Source: HGM04593 sp045612305
GTDB taxonomy: Bacteria > Bacteroidota > Bacteroidia > Bacteroidales > Bacteroidaceae
Length of the DNA: 64,000 nt
Assembly: GCA_045612305.1 (NCBI GenBank)
Contig: JAZKYU010000051.1
Span: 1 to 64,000 of the forward strand
Reading direction: 5' to 3'
Position numbers and translations under genes: made by a program. A model generated the notes under the pieces. That model saw only the letters and a program-made list of their open reading frames with translations. It had not been told where the DNA came from and searched no databases. Positions 33,347-43,568 of the stretch are shown here, one piece after another. Position 1 is the first letter of the stretch. Each line of letters opens with the position of its first letter.

Positions 33347-33997
33347 ATGAAAACGGCCGAACGATACAGGCTTATGGTTGAGTATTTCGAAAAAGCTATG
33401 CCCATAGCCGAAACAGAGCTCAACTACACCACCCCTTTTGAGTTGTTGGTAGCCGTGATACTTTCGGCACAGTGCACCGACAAGAGGGTAAATATGGTGA
33501 CACCCGATCTTTTCGCCCGCTACGACACACCCCAGGAGATGGCCGCCGCTCACCCCGACGAGGTTTTCAACTATATTAAAAGCATATCCTACCCCAACAA
33601 CAAGGCCAAGCACCTTGTGGGCATGGCACAGAAACTTTGCAGCGACTTTGGGGGCGAGGTGCCCGACACGCTCGAGGAGCTCGTGACGCTACCGGGTGTG
33701 GGGCGCAAAACAGCAAACGTTATTCAGGCCGTAGTTTTCGATAAATCGGCGATGCCTGTAGACACGCACGTCTTCCGCGTGAGCCACAGGATAGGGCTTG
33801 TCCCCAAGCGATGCACCACGCCCTACAGCGTAGAAAAAGAGCTTGTAAAAAACCTGCCTGCGAAGCTTTTGCCCAAGGCGCATCACTGGCTCATATTGCA
33901 CGGCAGATATACCTGCAAAGCCCGCACACCCGAGTGCCACAACTGCGGACTGCGAGATTTTTGCAAAGAGCAGGGAAAAACCAACCAAAAAAAGTAA
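33347..33997 (+). CDS. nth: Endonuclease III
   Basis: A 216-aa base-excision DNA glycosylase/AP lyase that removes oxidised pyrimidines. The helix-hairpin-helix LPGVGRKTANVI carries the catalytic Lys, and VDTHVFRVSHRIG holds the catalytic Asp. The C terminus has the 4Fe-4S cluster motif Cx6Cx2Cx5C (CKARTPECHNCGLRDFC). The start is set by the 6-base spacing from the upstream phosphatase gene. Confidence 0.96.
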   Translation: MKTAERYRLMVEYFEKAMPIAETELNYTTPFELLVAVILSAQCTDKRVNMVTPDLFARYDTPQEMAAAHPDEVFNYIKSISYPNNKAKHLVGMAQKLCSDFGGEVPDTLEELVTLPGVGRKTANVIQAVVFDKSAMPVDTHVFRVSHRIGLVPKRCTTPYSVEKELVKNLPAKLLPKAHHWLILHGRYTCKARTPECHNCGLRDFCKEQGKTNQKK

Positions 33998-34036
33998 AAT
34001 TTCACAAAAGATTGCACTTATTTTTATTTAAAACAT

Positions 34037-34044
34037 TATATTTG
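34037..34044 (+). promoter_or_regulatory. -7 promoter box of pgk
   Basis: TATATTTG, a perfect TAnnTTTG box, 76 bases before the start codon. Confidence 0.6.
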
Positions 34045-34120
34045 CAAGAGCATGGCGCTGTGTGCGCCACAAGAGTTAAAGGAAACATCAATACTAATTT
34101 ATATTTAAAATCGAACAACT

Positions 34121-35371
34121 ATGACAATTGACAATTTCAAGTTTGCCGGTAAAAAGGCAATCGTTCGCGTAGACTTCAACGTTCCCTTGAACGAAGAGGG
34201 CAAAATCACAGACGACACCCGCATCAGAGGTGCTCTCCCCACACTTAAGAAAGTTTTGGCCGATGGCGGCGCGCTCATCATCATGTCACACATGGGTAAA
34301 CCCAAAGGCAAGGTGAACGCAAAATACTCTTTGAGCCAGATTGTTGATGCTGTATCGGAGAAGTTGGGCGTTGCTGTTCAGTTTGCTCCCGACTGCGCAA
34401 AAGCAGCCGAGGCTGCTGCAGCTTTGAAGGCTGGCGAGGTGCTTATGCTCGAAAACCTTCGTTTCTATCCCGAAGAGGAGGGCAAGCCCGTTGGTATCGA
34501 CAAAGAGGATCCCGCATACAACGATGCAAAGAAAGCTATGAAAGAGTCACAGAAAGAGTTCTCAAAGACTCTCGCTTCATATGCCGACTGCTACATCAAC
34601 GACGCTTTCGGTACAGCACACCGTCGACACGCTTCTACAGCTGTTATCACCGACTACTTTGACGCAGACAACAAGATGCTCGGTTACTTGATGGAGAAAG
34701 AGGTTCAAGCTGTCGACAACATCCTCAAAGACATCAAACGCCCCTTCACAGCTATCATGGGTGGTTCAAAGGTTTCTACAAAGATTGGTATCATCGAAAA
34801 CCTTATGGACAAGGTAGACAACCTCATCCTCTGTGGTGGTATGACATACACCTTCGCCAAAGCACAAGGCGGACAGATTGGCCGTTCTATCGTTGAGGAC
34901 GACAAGCTCCAACTCGCTCTCGACATCATGGAGCAGGCTAAAGCAAAGGGTGTAAACCTTGTACTTGCAACAGACTGCGTTGCAGCCGATGACTTCTCTA
35001 ACGAGGCTAACTCACAGGTTGTTCCCGTAAACGCAATCCCCGAGGGTTGGGAAGGCTTGGATGCAGGTCCCGAGGCTCGCAAAGCTTTTGCAGCTGCTAT
35101 CGAGGATGCAAAAACTATCCTTTGGAACGGCCCCGCAGGCGTGTTCGAGTTTGACAACTTCACAGGCGGCTCACTCGCTATCGCCGAGGCTATCGCAAAA
35201 GCAACAGCAAACGGTGCTTTCTCACTCGTAGGTGGTGGCGACTCTGTGGCTTGCGTTAACAAGTTCAACATGGCCGACAAGGTATCTTACATCTCAACAG
35301 GTGGTGGTGCTCTTCTTGAGGCTATCGAGGGTAAAGTTCTCCCCGGCGTTGCAGCTATCAAAGGTGAATAA
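34121..35371 (+). CDS. pgk: Phosphoglycerate kinase
   Basis: A 416-aa glycolytic enzyme making ATP from 1,3-bisphosphoglycerate. Substrate motif VRVDFNVPLN near residue 17, RRHASTAVI near 170, MGGSKVSTKIGI near 215, and the nucleotide-binding WNGPAGVFE near 335 and GGGDSVA near 370. Codon use is strongly biased to preferred codons (for example GCT, AAC, ATC), as expected for a highly expressed gene. Its own promoter and terminator make it monocistronic. Confidence 0.98.
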   Translation: MTIDNFKFAGKKAIVRVDFNVPLNEEGKITDDTRIRGALPTLKKVLADGGALIIMSHMGKPKGKVNAKYSLSQIVDAVSEKLGVAVQFAPDCAKAAEAAAALKAGEVLMLENLRFYPEEEGKPVGIDKEDPAYNDAKKAMKESQKEFSKTLASYADCYINDAFGTAHRRHASTAVITDYFDADNKMLGYLMEKEVQAVDNILKDIKRPFTAIMGGSKVSTKIGIIENLMDKVDNLILCGGMTYTFAKAQGGQIGRSIVEDDKLQLALDIMEQAKAKGVNLVLATDCVAADDFSNEANSQVVPVNAIPEGWEGLDAGPEARKAFAAAIEDAKTILWNGPAGVFEFDNFTGGSLAIAEAIAKATANGAFSLVGGGDSVACVNKFNMADKVSYISTGGGALLEAIEGKVLPGVAAIKGE

Positions 35372-35397
35372 TTAACACCCTTAATATAATTTATCAT

Positions 35398-35423
35398 AAA
35401 CAGCGTGGGCAGCCGCGCTGTTT
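35398..35423 (+). terminator. Terminator of pgk
   Basis: AAACAGCGTGG pairs with CCGCGCTGTTT (one G-U) around GCAG. The GTG at 35405, a possible earlier start for the next gene, lies inside this stem and is therefore not used. Confidence 0.75.
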
Positions 35424-35440
35424 ATGTTTATAAAAAGGCT

Positions 35441-37627
35441 ATGGAAGAGAGACGCATAAAAGAGATAAGAGAAAAAACAGTAGCACTACTTGCCGAAGAA
35501 AGGCTCAAGGAAGCTATCGCCACCCTATCGACCGACATCGACGAGTTGCAAGAGTGGGCGCTACGCACACGCTTTACACAGATGAAGAGTGCCTACGACT
35601 ATCTCTTAGAATATATGCGTGGTGGCACCCCCGACCCAGGCCGAGAGAGTATGCACAACACCCTTATGGGAGAGTGTTACATGCTCAACGACCAAATAGC
35701 TCTCACCCGCAAAGCCGAAAATCGAGCCACATACACCAAAACAATATCTATAGAAGAGCTACCCCTGCTGCACACCCGCCTGCGCGAGACCTGCGCCAAC
35801 ATTAAAATTACAAATATGTTGCCACAAAGCGAGTGCGAGAAGGTAAAAAAGGAGCTTGTAGAAGAGTATGAGGCCGTTATGGAGAAAATATTCTTTGCCA
35901 TAACACACAGCATCGCTTGGAATAAAAGCAACGCTGAACATATTTTAGCAATAATCGACGACGAGGAGATAGCCACAAGCGACAAAGCAATAATAACAAG
36001 TGCCATCACCCTCTCTTTGATAAATTGTTTCGAGCCCGCAAAGGCTGTAGCTCTCGTCAAGATAGCGATAAAGGAAGAGAGCACAACCATAGCAACAAGA
36101 GCTATAACAGGCTGCATCATAGGTATATTGCTACACGACGAGCGCATTGCATACTACCCTGAAGTTGTAGCAGCCATAGAGGCGTTGCACACCAACCCCC
36201 ACATAGCAAAACAGATAGCAACCATACAAATTCAGTTGCTGCGTTGTCGCGAGACTCAAAAGATAGACCGCAAGATGCGCGAAGAGATTATTCCAGCTAT
36301 GATGAAAAACCCACACATAGGCGACAAGATGGGTATAGACATTATGCGGGAGATTGAGCAAGACGACGACAAAAACCCCGAGTGGAAAGAGTGGGTAGAC
36401 AAAGATGAGATTAAAGAAAAGCTCGAAGAGATGACACAGTGGCAATTTGAAGGAGCCGATGTGTATATGAGCACTTTCTCACAACTAAAGAATTATCCCT
36501 TCTTCAAGCAGACAAGAAACTGGTTTCGCCCCTTCGACATAAACGACCTTGATATGTTCGACATAAGCCCCACAGAGGGAGGCATAAAAAAGACCCTTCT
36601 CTGGGCTATATGTTCATCGCGTTTCTTCTGCAACAGCGACAAATTTTCTTTCCTCTTCACGGTGAAACAGTTGCCCGAAAGCCAACGCGGCATGCTCATG
36701 CAACAGTTGGGTGGCGACGAGGAGATGAAAGAGCAGATGCCCGACACCATAGCCAAGAGCGAAACAGAAAAAAGAAGCGAGATAGAGAGCAACCAATATA
36801 TACAGGACCTCTACCGTTTCTTCAAGCTATCGCCTATGCGCAGGGAGTATATCGACCCCTTTACACAACCGCTTAACTTACTCGAGAGTGCCTCCCTAAA
36901 AAACTCCATAGAAGATGCCGAGAGCGTTTTAAGAGTATTCAGCTACCTTATAAACAAAGGTTATTACGACGAGGCGGTGAACGTGGGGCACATATATGAA
37001 AAGATGGCAAAGTGCGACGCACAGTTTTACCAGGAGATGGGTTACTGCCTGCAAAAGGAGAAGCAACACTATGCTGCTATAGACTACTACACACGCGCTG
37101 ATATAATTAAGCCCGACACGCTGTGGACACTTATGCACATTGCGCAATGTTACCGCCTTGCCGGAGATTGCGACAAGGCTATAGGTTACTATATTCTGGC
37201 CGAAGATATTGCTCCCGATAATATATCGCTCTTGCGACAGATGGGCGAGTGCTTTGCATCGCTCAAGCAGTACGACGAGGCCTTTGCACGTCTCTTCAAA
37301 GTGGAATATTTAAAGCCCGGAACCATAAAAACCTTGCGAGGCATAGCGTGGTGTTCGTTCCTCACAGGCAAATATGAGCAGGCTCGCAGCTACTACAAAA
37401 AAATAACCGCACACGAAAAAGCCACATATACCGACTTCTTAAACGCAGCACACACAGAGTGGATGAGCCACGAGAACAGCACTGCGGTGGAGCTCTACAA
37501 AAAGGCCAAAGAGCTGTGCAACAACGACGAGCTCTTTTTCTCGCAGTTTACCAAAGATTGCGATATTCTGCAACAGCATGGTGCAACCAAAAACGAGTGT
37601 ACCCTCTTGCGCGACCTCATAGCATAA
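35441..37627 (+). CDS. TPR-repeat protein
   Basis: A 728-aa soluble protein without signal peptide, almost wholly alpha-helical. The C-terminal third (about 500-700) holds about five tetratricopeptide units, for example YYDEAVNVGHIYEKMAKCDA, AIDYYTRADIIKPD and AIGYYILAEDIAPDN. The N-terminal two thirds are acidic and helical with no family I recognise; Bacteroidales have such proteins in the cytoplasm. The ATG at 35441 was chosen since the upstream GTG is in the pgk terminator. Probably a scaffold for protein interactions. Confidence 0.8.
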   Translation: MEERRIKEIREKTVALLAEERLKEAIATLSTDIDELQEWALRTRFTQMKSAYDYLLEYMRGGTPDPGRESMHNTLMGECYMLNDQIALTRKAENRATYTKTISIEELPLLHTRLRETCANIKITNMLPQSECEKVKKELVEEYEAVMEKIFFAITHSIAWNKSNAEHILAIIDDEEIATSDKAIITSAITLSLINCFEPAKAVALVKIAIKEESTTIATRAITGCIIGILLHDERIAYYPEVVAAIEALHTNPHIAKQIATIQIQLLRCRETQKIDRKMREEIIPAMMKNPHIGDKMGIDIMREIEQDDDKNPEWKEWVDKDEIKEKLEEMTQWQFEGADVYMSTFSQLKNYPFFKQTRNWFRPFDINDLDMFDISPTEGGIKKTLLWAICSSRFFCNSDKFSFLFTVKQLPESQRGMLMQQLGGDEEMKEQMPDTIAKSETEKRSEIESNQYIQDLYRFFKLSPMRREYIDPFTQPLNLLESASLKNSIEDAESVLRVFSYLINKGYYDEAVNVGHIYEKMAKCDAQFYQEMGYCLQKEKQHYAAIDYYTRADIIKPDTLWTLMHIAQCYRLAGDCDKAIGYYILAEDIAPDNISLLRQMGECFASLKQYDEAFARLFKVEYLKPGTIKTLRGIAWCSFLTGKYEQARSYYKKITAHEKATYTDFLNAAHTEWMSHENSTAVELYKKAKELCNNDELFFSQFTKDCDILQQHGATKNECTLLRDLIA

Positions 37628-37703
37628 GGCCGAGTAAATACTTTTTCATAATTTAAACATTTACCCCCACGCGGGTGTTATCCTTTGCATAAAAACTTAT
37701 TTT

Positions 37704-39419
37704 ATGAATTGGATAACAGAACTTTTGCGCTCGCACCCCGAGATTGCTATCTACCTTACCATAGCCCTTGGTTTTATTATTGCAAAAATACGCATTAAAG
37801 GCTTCAGCCTCGGCACCGTGTCGAGTGTGCTGCTTTCCGGCGTAATTATAGGGCAGCTACACATACCCATAGGCAGCACTTTGAAGCCCGTCGCCTTCCT
37901 TATGTTTCTCTTTGCTATAGGTTACAAAGTGGGGCCACAGTTTTTTGGAGGGCTAAAAAAAGAGGGGTTGCCACAGGTGCTTTTTGCGGTTACGATGTCT
38001 TTGTTCATACTCCTCTCCACCTGGGTTGTTGCAACTATTATGGGCTACGGCCCCGGAGAAGGTGCAGGCTTGCTAGCCGGCTCGCAAACTATAAGTGCCG
38101 TGATAGGTGTAGCCGAGGATACCATAAAGGAGCTTGGGTTGAGCCCTGCCGAAAGGGAGAAGATGACAAATATTATACCCGTAGCTTATGCTGTTACATA
38201 TATTTTTGGCACAGCGGGCTCGGCTTGGATTATTGCAAGGATAGGGCCACGCCTTCTTGGGGGCTTCGACAAGGTGAGAAAGGCGTGCCAGGAACTGGAG
38301 AAAAGTATGGGAAGCAACGACAGCAACAAGCCCGACTTTGTTGAGGCAAAAAGAGAGGTCATCTTCAGGGCCTACAAGATAGAAAACAGTTGGTTTCGGG
38401 GAGGGCGCAGCGTGGGCGAGCTTGAACGCTTTTTTGAAAGACAGGGCAAGCGGTTGTTTGTTGAGCGCATAAGAAAAGATTGGAGAATAACCGACAACAT
38501 CGGGGCTAATATGAGCTTGAACATAGGCGACGAGATTGTTCTCTGCGGACGAAGGGAGTATGTTATAGGCGAGGAGAGCTGGATAGGTTGCGAGGTTGAC
38601 GACGATGCTATACTGGAGTTTCCCGTGCTTGTAACAAAGACAAGAGTTGCAGGAAAGAGCAGAAAACGCGCTTGCTCCTTTAACGGGAAAAGCGTCAGAG
38701 AGCTGCGTGCGCAACCTTTTATGCACGGGGTGAGCATACAGAGGATACTTCGTATGGGTATTGAGATACCGGTCTTCCCGGCAACGAAGCTAAATTGTGG
38801 CGATGTGTTAGAACTCGTAGGCAAGAAGTTCGAGGTGGAGCCCGCAGCCAAAGAGATAGGTTACCCGGCTCTTGCAAGCGACACTACCGATGTTGTGTTC
38901 TTTGCGGTAGGCGTGTTGTTGGGAGCTGTTTTAGGCAGCCTCACACTGCACATAGGCGGAGTACCATTGAGTTTAAGCAGCAGCGGTGGCGTTCTCATCG
39001 CGGGTTTGGTGTTTGGTTGGTGGCGTTCTCACCACCCTACTATGGGTGCAATTCCCGATGGTGCTTTGTGGATATTCAACAACTTGGGACTTAATATTTT
39101 TATCGCGGTTGTAGGCTTAACGGCCGGCCCTGGATTTATAGCCGGCTTAAAAGAGATAGGGCTCTCACTCTTTATCGCAGGAGTTTTTGCAACATCGCTT
39201 CCCTTGCTCTTTGGCATCTACACCGCTGTTCACCTGTTTAAGTTTCACCCGGCTATCGCCTTGGGCTGCTGCGCCGGCACACGCACAACAACTGCGGCTA
39301 TAGGAGCGATGCAAGAGTCTCTTGGCAGCGACACGCCTGCTCTGGGATATACCATAACTTATGCAGTGGGCAACACGTTGCTCATCTTGTGGGGAGTATT
39401 TATAGTACTCCTGCTATAA
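37704..39419 (+). CDS. AspT/YidE-family transporter with two TrkA-C domains
   Basis: A 571-aa inner-membrane protein of the aspartate:alanine exchanger family. Two hydrophobic halves (about 10-180 and 395-570) flank a soluble middle with two TrkA-C regulatory domains (about 215-380). Family strings include FLFAIGYKVGPQFFGGLKKEG, GAGLLAGSQTISAVIG near the first half's end and CCAGTRTTTAAIGAMQE in the second. Exchange substrate is unknown for this subfamily; the Bacteroidales versions are called putative transporter. A 34-bp palindrome follows. Confidence 0.88.
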   Translation: MNWITELLRSHPEIAIYLTIALGFIIAKIRIKGFSLGTVSSVLLSGVIIGQLHIPIGSTLKPVAFLMFLFAIGYKVGPQFFGGLKKEGLPQVLFAVTMSLFILLSTWVVATIMGYGPGEGAGLLAGSQTISAVIGVAEDTIKELGLSPAEREKMTNIIPVAYAVTYIFGTAGSAWIIARIGPRLLGGFDKVRKACQELEKSMGSNDSNKPDFVEAKREVIFRAYKIENSWFRGGRSVGELERFFERQGKRLFVERIRKDWRITDNIGANMSLNIGDEIVLCGRREYVIGEESWIGCEVDDDAILEFPVLVTKTRVAGKSRKRACSFNGKSVRELRAQPFMHGVSIQRILRMGIEIPVFPATKLNCGDVLELVGKKFEVEPAAKEIGYPALASDTTDVVFFAVGVLLGAVLGSLTLHIGGVPLSLSSSGGVLIAGLVFGWWRSHHPTMGAIPDGALWIFNNLGLNIFIAVVGLTAGPGFIAGLKEIGLSLFIAGVFATSLPLLFGIYTAVHLFKFHPAIALGCCAGTRTTTAAIGAMQESLGSDTPALGYTITYAVGNTLLILWGVFIVLLL

Positions 39420-39425
39420 AAACCA

Positions 39426-39459
39426 CCGCAGGCGACCATAAATTTATGGTCGCCTGCGG
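39426..39459. terminator. 34-bp perfect palindrome between convergent genes
   Basis: Two 17-base arms (CCGCAGGCGACCATAAA and complement) meet without a loop, between the transporter gene and maeB, which converge here. Confidence 0.7.
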
Positions 39460-39484
39460 CTACTGTCTATAAATACTAGATTTC

Positions 39485-41764
39485 TTACTTTTTGTTATTT
39501 ACTATAGCGTCGATAGCCGCAACTGCTGTTACGTTCAAAATCTCTTGAACAGAGCTCTCGAAATCTATAAAGTGAATAGGCTTGTTAAGACCCATCTGCA
39601 AGGGACCGATAATCTCGGTGTCGGGGCTCAACGCTTGCAAAAGTTTGTATGAGGAGTTTGCAGAGTTGAGGTTGGGGAAGATGAGTGTGTTAACATCAAG
39701 ACCTTTGAGTTTGTTGAAGGGGTATTTATTGTCGCGCAACTCACGATTCATCGCAACGTTAACTTGCATCTCGCCATCTATCTTCCAGTCGGGATAGTCG
39801 TTGTGAAGTTTCTCCACAGCTTTCTGCACGTTCTCGGCGCTACCACCCTTGTCGGTACCAAAGTTTGAGTAAGAAACCATAGCCATAACCGGCTCGTGGT
39901 TGAAGAAGCGCACGGTTTTTTCCATCAAACGAGCAACATCGACAAGTGTCTCGGTCTTGGGAGCACGGTTAATAAGAGTGTCGGCCACAAAGTATGTTCC
40001 CTTGTTAGAGTTGAGGATGTGCATTGTTGCAAAGTGGTTGTAACCGGGCTGCATACCGATAACCTCTTTTGCAACCTTTATGGTATTAGAGTATTTTGTG
40101 TACAAGCCTGTAACAAAAGCGTCGGCATCACCGGTCTCCACCATCATCATACCAAAGTAGTTACGCTCGAACATTTTGTCGTTTGCCTCCTCAAATGTGT
40201 AACCCTTGCGCTGACGTTTCTCGGCAAGAATGCGTGCGTAACGCTCGCGACGCTCAAGTTCGTTGGGGTGACGCAAGTTCACAACCTCTATACCTTCGAG
40301 GCTCAAGTCGAGTTCTTGTGCTAGCTTTGCAATAATTTCGTCGTTACCAAGCAAAATGGGCTGGCATATACCCTCCTCTTTTGCCTTAACAGCAGCCTTC
40401 ATCATTGAGGGGTGAGCACCTTCGGCAAAAACTATGCGTTTTGTTTCGGTACGTGCCATCTCATATATCTGCTGTGTGAGCTTAGACTCGCGGCCCATAA
40501 ACTCCAAGAGGTGCTCTTTGTATGCATCCCAGTCAGTTATGTTCTTGCGAGCCACGCCGCTCTCTATAGCAGCTTTTGCCACAGCGGTAGAAACCTCTAC
40601 AAGCAAACGGGGGTCTACGGGTTTGGGTATAAAGTAGTCGCGACCAAATGTGAGGTGGTTTACGTGGTACACCTTGTTCACAATCTCGGGAACGGGCTGT
40701 TTTGCAAGGTCGGCAATTGCGCGCACAGCGGCCAGCTTCATCTCCTCGTTGATAGCCACGGCTGCTGTGTCGAGCGCACCACGGAAGATATAGGGGAAAC
40801 CTATAACGTTGTTTATCTGGTTGGGATAGTCGGAACGGCCGGTACTCATCAACACATCGGGGCGGCTATCCATCGCGTCCTCATATGTAATTTCGGGCTC
40901 GGGGTTGGCAAGAGCAAAAACGATGGGGTCTTTTGCCATAGAGCGTACCATATCTTTCGACAACACGTTACCCTTTGAAAGACCAAGGAACACATCGGCA
41001 TCTTTCACCGCCTCTCCGAGGGTGTGAATGTCGGTGCGTGTTGTAACAAACTCCATCTTCTCGGGGGTGAGGTTTGTACGCTCGGTGTTAATAACACCAC
41101 GGCTGTCGAGCATCACCACGTTCTCCTTTTTCACACCAAGAGCGATGTAGAGTTTTGTACAAGAGATAGCGGCAGCACCTGCGCCGTTTACTACAACTTT
41201 TACCTTTGATATATCCTTGCCGTTTACCTCGAGAGCGTTCAAAAGACCTGCTGCCGAGATTATGGCTGTACCGTGCTGGTCGTCGTGCATCACTGGTATG
41301 TCGAGCTCCTCTTTCAAGCGGCGCTCAATTTCAAAACACTCGGGAGCCTTGATATCCTCGAGGTTGATACCACCAAAGGTGGGAGATATCGCTTTAACAG
41401 CCTCGATGAATTTGTCGGGGTCCGACTCGTCGACCTCGATATCAAAAACATCGATACCTGCATAAATCTTGAACAAAAGGCCTTTACCCTCCATAACGGG
41501 CTTGCCGCTCAAGGCGCCTATGTTTCCAAGACCAAGCACAGCTGTACCGTTTGATATTACAGCTACAAGGTTTCCTTTATCGGTATATCGGTATGCGTTC
41601 TGCGCATCTTTCTGAATTTCGAGACAGGGCTCTGCAACGCCGGGTGAGTAGGCCAAACAAAGGTCGGCTTGTGTAAAATAGGGTTTTGTAGGAACTACCT
41701 CTATTTTTCCGGGGCGTTTACCCTCGTGATAATTCAATGCATCTTCTTTACAAATCTTTGCCAT
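39485..41764 (-). CDS. maeB: NADP-dependent malic enzyme with C-terminal phosphotransacetylase-like domain
   Basis: A 759-aa hybrid malic enzyme that decarboxylates malate to pyruvate. The malic domain (about 1-425) has the substrate site YSPGVAEPCLEI, VMHDDQHGTAII and NAD(P)-binding VNGAGAAAISC. The rest (about 430-759) is a PTA/PTB-like domain (VFAEGAHPSMMKAAV, GPLQMGLNKPIHFID) that in MaeB acts in regulation by acetyl-CoA. Length is typical. It is followed in the operon direction by the palindrome at 39426-39459. Confidence 0.95.
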   Translation of the reverse strand: MAKICKEDALNYHEGKRPGKIEVVPTKPYFTQADLCLAYSPGVAEPCLEIQKDAQNAYRYTDKGNLVAVISNGTAVLGLGNIGALSGKPVMEGKGLLFKIYAGIDVFDIEVDESDPDKFIEAVKAISPTFGGINLEDIKAPECFEIERRLKEELDIPVMHDDQHGTAIISAAGLLNALEVNGKDISKVKVVVNGAGAAAISCTKLYIALGVKKENVVMLDSRGVINTERTNLTPEKMEFVTTRTDIHTLGEAVKDADVFLGLSKGNVLSKDMVRSMAKDPIVFALANPEPEITYEDAMDSRPDVLMSTGRSDYPNQINNVIGFPYIFRGALDTAAVAINEEMKLAAVRAIADLAKQPVPEIVNKVYHVNHLTFGRDYFIPKPVDPRLLVEVSTAVAKAAIESGVARKNITDWDAYKEHLLEFMGRESKLTQQIYEMARTETKRIVFAEGAHPSMMKAAVKAKEEGICQPILLGNDEIIAKLAQELDLSLEGIEVVNLRHPNELERRERYARILAEKRQRKGYTFEEANDKMFERNYFGMMMVETGDADAFVTGLYTKYSNTIKVAKEVIGMQPGYNHFATMHILNSNKGTYFVADTLINRAPKTETLVDVARLMEKTVRFFNHEPVMAMVSYSNFGTDKGGSAENVQKAVEKLHNDYPDWKIDGEMQVNVAMNRELRDNKYPFNKLKGLDVNTLIFPNLNSANSSYKLLQALSPDTEIIGPLQMGLNKPIHFIDFESSVQEILNVTAVAAIDAIVNNKK

Positions 41765-41815
41765 ATTGTTTTCTGTTGCTTCGGTGCTTTAAAGCACAAT
41801 TATTATTCTACGTTA

Positions 41816-42586
41816 TTATAGTTTGTCGAAAAACTCGTCGCCTGCTACACCTACACCAAACAGTGCAAAGTCGTAACGTACTGGGTCGTGAGGAGAAAAT
41901 TCTCGCAAAGCGGCGGTAAGTTCTTCCACGGTCTTTCTATCGTTCTGCGTGCGCGTTATAAGCCCAAGGCGACGCCCCGTGCGGGCAACGTGCACATCTA
42001 GCGGTATCATAAGCTTCGCTGGAGAGAGGTTTTGCCATATTCCCAAGTCCACTATACCATCGTTGCGGGAAAGCCATCGCAGCATCATGTGCAAGCGTTT
42101 ACAAGCCGATGCGGGCCTTCCCTTGCGCGGCAACGGGTTAGATAGATGTTTGGTATCTTCTCCCTCGTTTGCCAACAAAAATTCGTTTCTCAACGTTGCA
42201 ACTCCCTCCCAAACATCGTTACGAGAGAAGAGCGGCTCCATTGAGCCATATTTTTCATAAATACTCTTCAACCCTCTTGCGAGGTAAACAAAGTCGCGAA
42301 CAAAAAAGGTGCGGTGTATATTTTCGTCACCACAAAGCTCGCTCCACCTATTGCTCATAACATAATCGTAGGGCTTGCCTCCCATTATGCCGAAGAGCAT
42401 CTTTCTGCCCGATGAGAGAATCATCTTTCTGTTTCCCCACGCTATAATCGATGCCAAAAAAGCCGAAATTTCCACATCACGCTTGTCGGCAAACTGGTGG
42501 GGGAACCACACCGGGTCGTTTTCTATAAATTCTTTACAATTATACTGTGCAGCCTTCTCGTCGAGAATTCTTTTCAGTTTATCCAT
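41816..42586 (-). CDS. TIGR02757/DUF2400 family protein
   Basis: A 256-aa protein of the helix-hairpin-helix-related family TIGR02757, found widely in Bacteroidota and some other bacteria. Strings seen: DPVWFPHQFADKRDVEISAFLAS, IIAWGNRKMIL, KRLHMMLRWLSRNDGIVDLG and PLDVHVARTGRRLGL. The last resembles the Asp-containing region of DNA glycosylases, so a DNA-related role is possible. It starts 7 bases after the dapA stop, so both are likely co-transcribed. Confidence 0.85.
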   Translation of the reverse strand: MDKLKRILDEKAAQYNCKEFIENDPVWFPHQFADKRDVEISAFLASIIAWGNRKMILSSGRKMLFGIMGGKPYDYVMSNRWSELCGDENIHRTFFVRDFVYLARGLKSIYEKYGSMEPLFSRNDVWEGVATLRNEFLLANEGEDTKHLSNPLPRKGRPASACKRLHMMLRWLSRNDGIVDLGIWQNLSPAKLMIPLDVHVARTGRRLGLITRTQNDRKTVEELTAALREFSPHDPVRYDFALFGVGVAGDEFFDKL

Positions 42587-42593
42587 AGGAATA

Positions 42594-43481
42594 TTATCCC
42601 TGCAGGGCTGCTATAGCTTTTTTCATATCCTGCTCCACAGCTTCACTCACGGGAACAAGAGGCAGACGCAACACGTTCTCGCACTTGCCCATTATGCTCA
42701 ACGCCGCTTTTGCGCCGGCAGGGTTACCCTCGACAAAGAGCAGACGATACATCTCGCTGTAAGCGCTATTGAGACGGATGGCCTCTTCGACGTTGCCCGC
42801 TTTCATTGCGTTTACAAGATTTGCAAGCTCGGTGGGGAATGCGTTTGCAAAAACCGATATAACTCCCACACCTCCCATTTTCATAATATCGACGGTGAGC
42901 ACATCGTCGCCCGACAGGACATCGAAGCCTTCGGGTTTAATATCCATCAGGCGAGATATCTGTTGCAAGTTACCCGACGCTGCTTTCAAGCCTACAATAT
43001 TCTTGCACTCTTTTGCAAGGCGCACAGTTGTTTCGGGCAACATATTAACGCCTGTACGGCCAGGAACGTTATAAAGGTATATAGGGAGTTCTGTAGCTGC
43101 TGCTATAGCTTTAAAATGCTGATACATACCCTCTTGATTGGGCTTATTGTAGTAGGGAACAATAGAGAGAATTGCGTCGATGCCTGCAAAATCCTCATTC
43201 TTGAGTTCCTCGACGATGGCACGGGTGTTGTTACCACCAACGCCCAACATTATGGGTATGCGGCCTGCAACCTGCTTTATGATGCGCTTGCGGCTCTCAC
43301 GCTTCTCTTCGAGTGTAAGCGTGGGGGTTTCACCTGTAGTGCCATGCACACAGATAAAGTCTGTTCCGCAATCAAGGTGCATCTGCACCAAGGCTTCAAG
43401 TGCGGGATAATCTATGTCTCCGGTTTTTGTAAAAGGTGTTATAATAGCGACACCGGCTCCGGTCAATCTTTTTTGCATCAT
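42594..43481 (-). CDS. dapA: 4-hydroxy-tetrahydrodipicolinate synthase
   Basis: A 295-aa class I aldolase that condenses pyruvate and aspartate semialdehyde in lysine and meso-diaminopimelate synthesis. VHGTTGETPTL (substrate Thr pair), the Tyr motif YNVPGRTG near residue 137, and the Schiff-base lysine in IVGLKAASG near 165. Two Met codons stand at the start, either usable. First gene of dapA-TIGR02757, with a promoter 27 bases upstream. Confidence 0.95.
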   Translation of the reverse strand: MMQKRLTGAGVAIITPFTKTGDIDYPALEALVQMHLDCGTDFICVHGTTGETPTLTLEEKRESRKRIIKQVAGRIPIMLGVGGNNTRAIVEELKNEDFAGIDAILSIVPYYNKPNQEGMYQHFKAIAAATELPIYLYNVPGRTGVNMLPETTVRLAKECKNIVGLKAASGNLQQISRLMDIKPEGFDVLSGDDVLTVDIMKMGGVGVISVFANAFPTELANLVNAMKAGNVEEAIRLNSAYSEMYRLLFVEGNPAGAKAALSIMGKCENVLRLPLVPVSEAVEQDMKKAIAALQG

Positions 43482-43507
43482 AAAGTTCTATATCTTTTTT
43501 ATCGTGA

Positions 43508-43515
43508 CAAAATTA
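43508..43515 (-). promoter_or_regulatory. -7 promoter box of dapA
   Basis: On the minus strand TAATTTTG, a perfect TAnnTTTG box, 27 bases before the start codon. Confidence 0.55.
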
Positions 43516-43568
43516 TAGAAAAAATTGCCAAAAACATTATTTTTTTCAACAAATATTCACAACCTCTT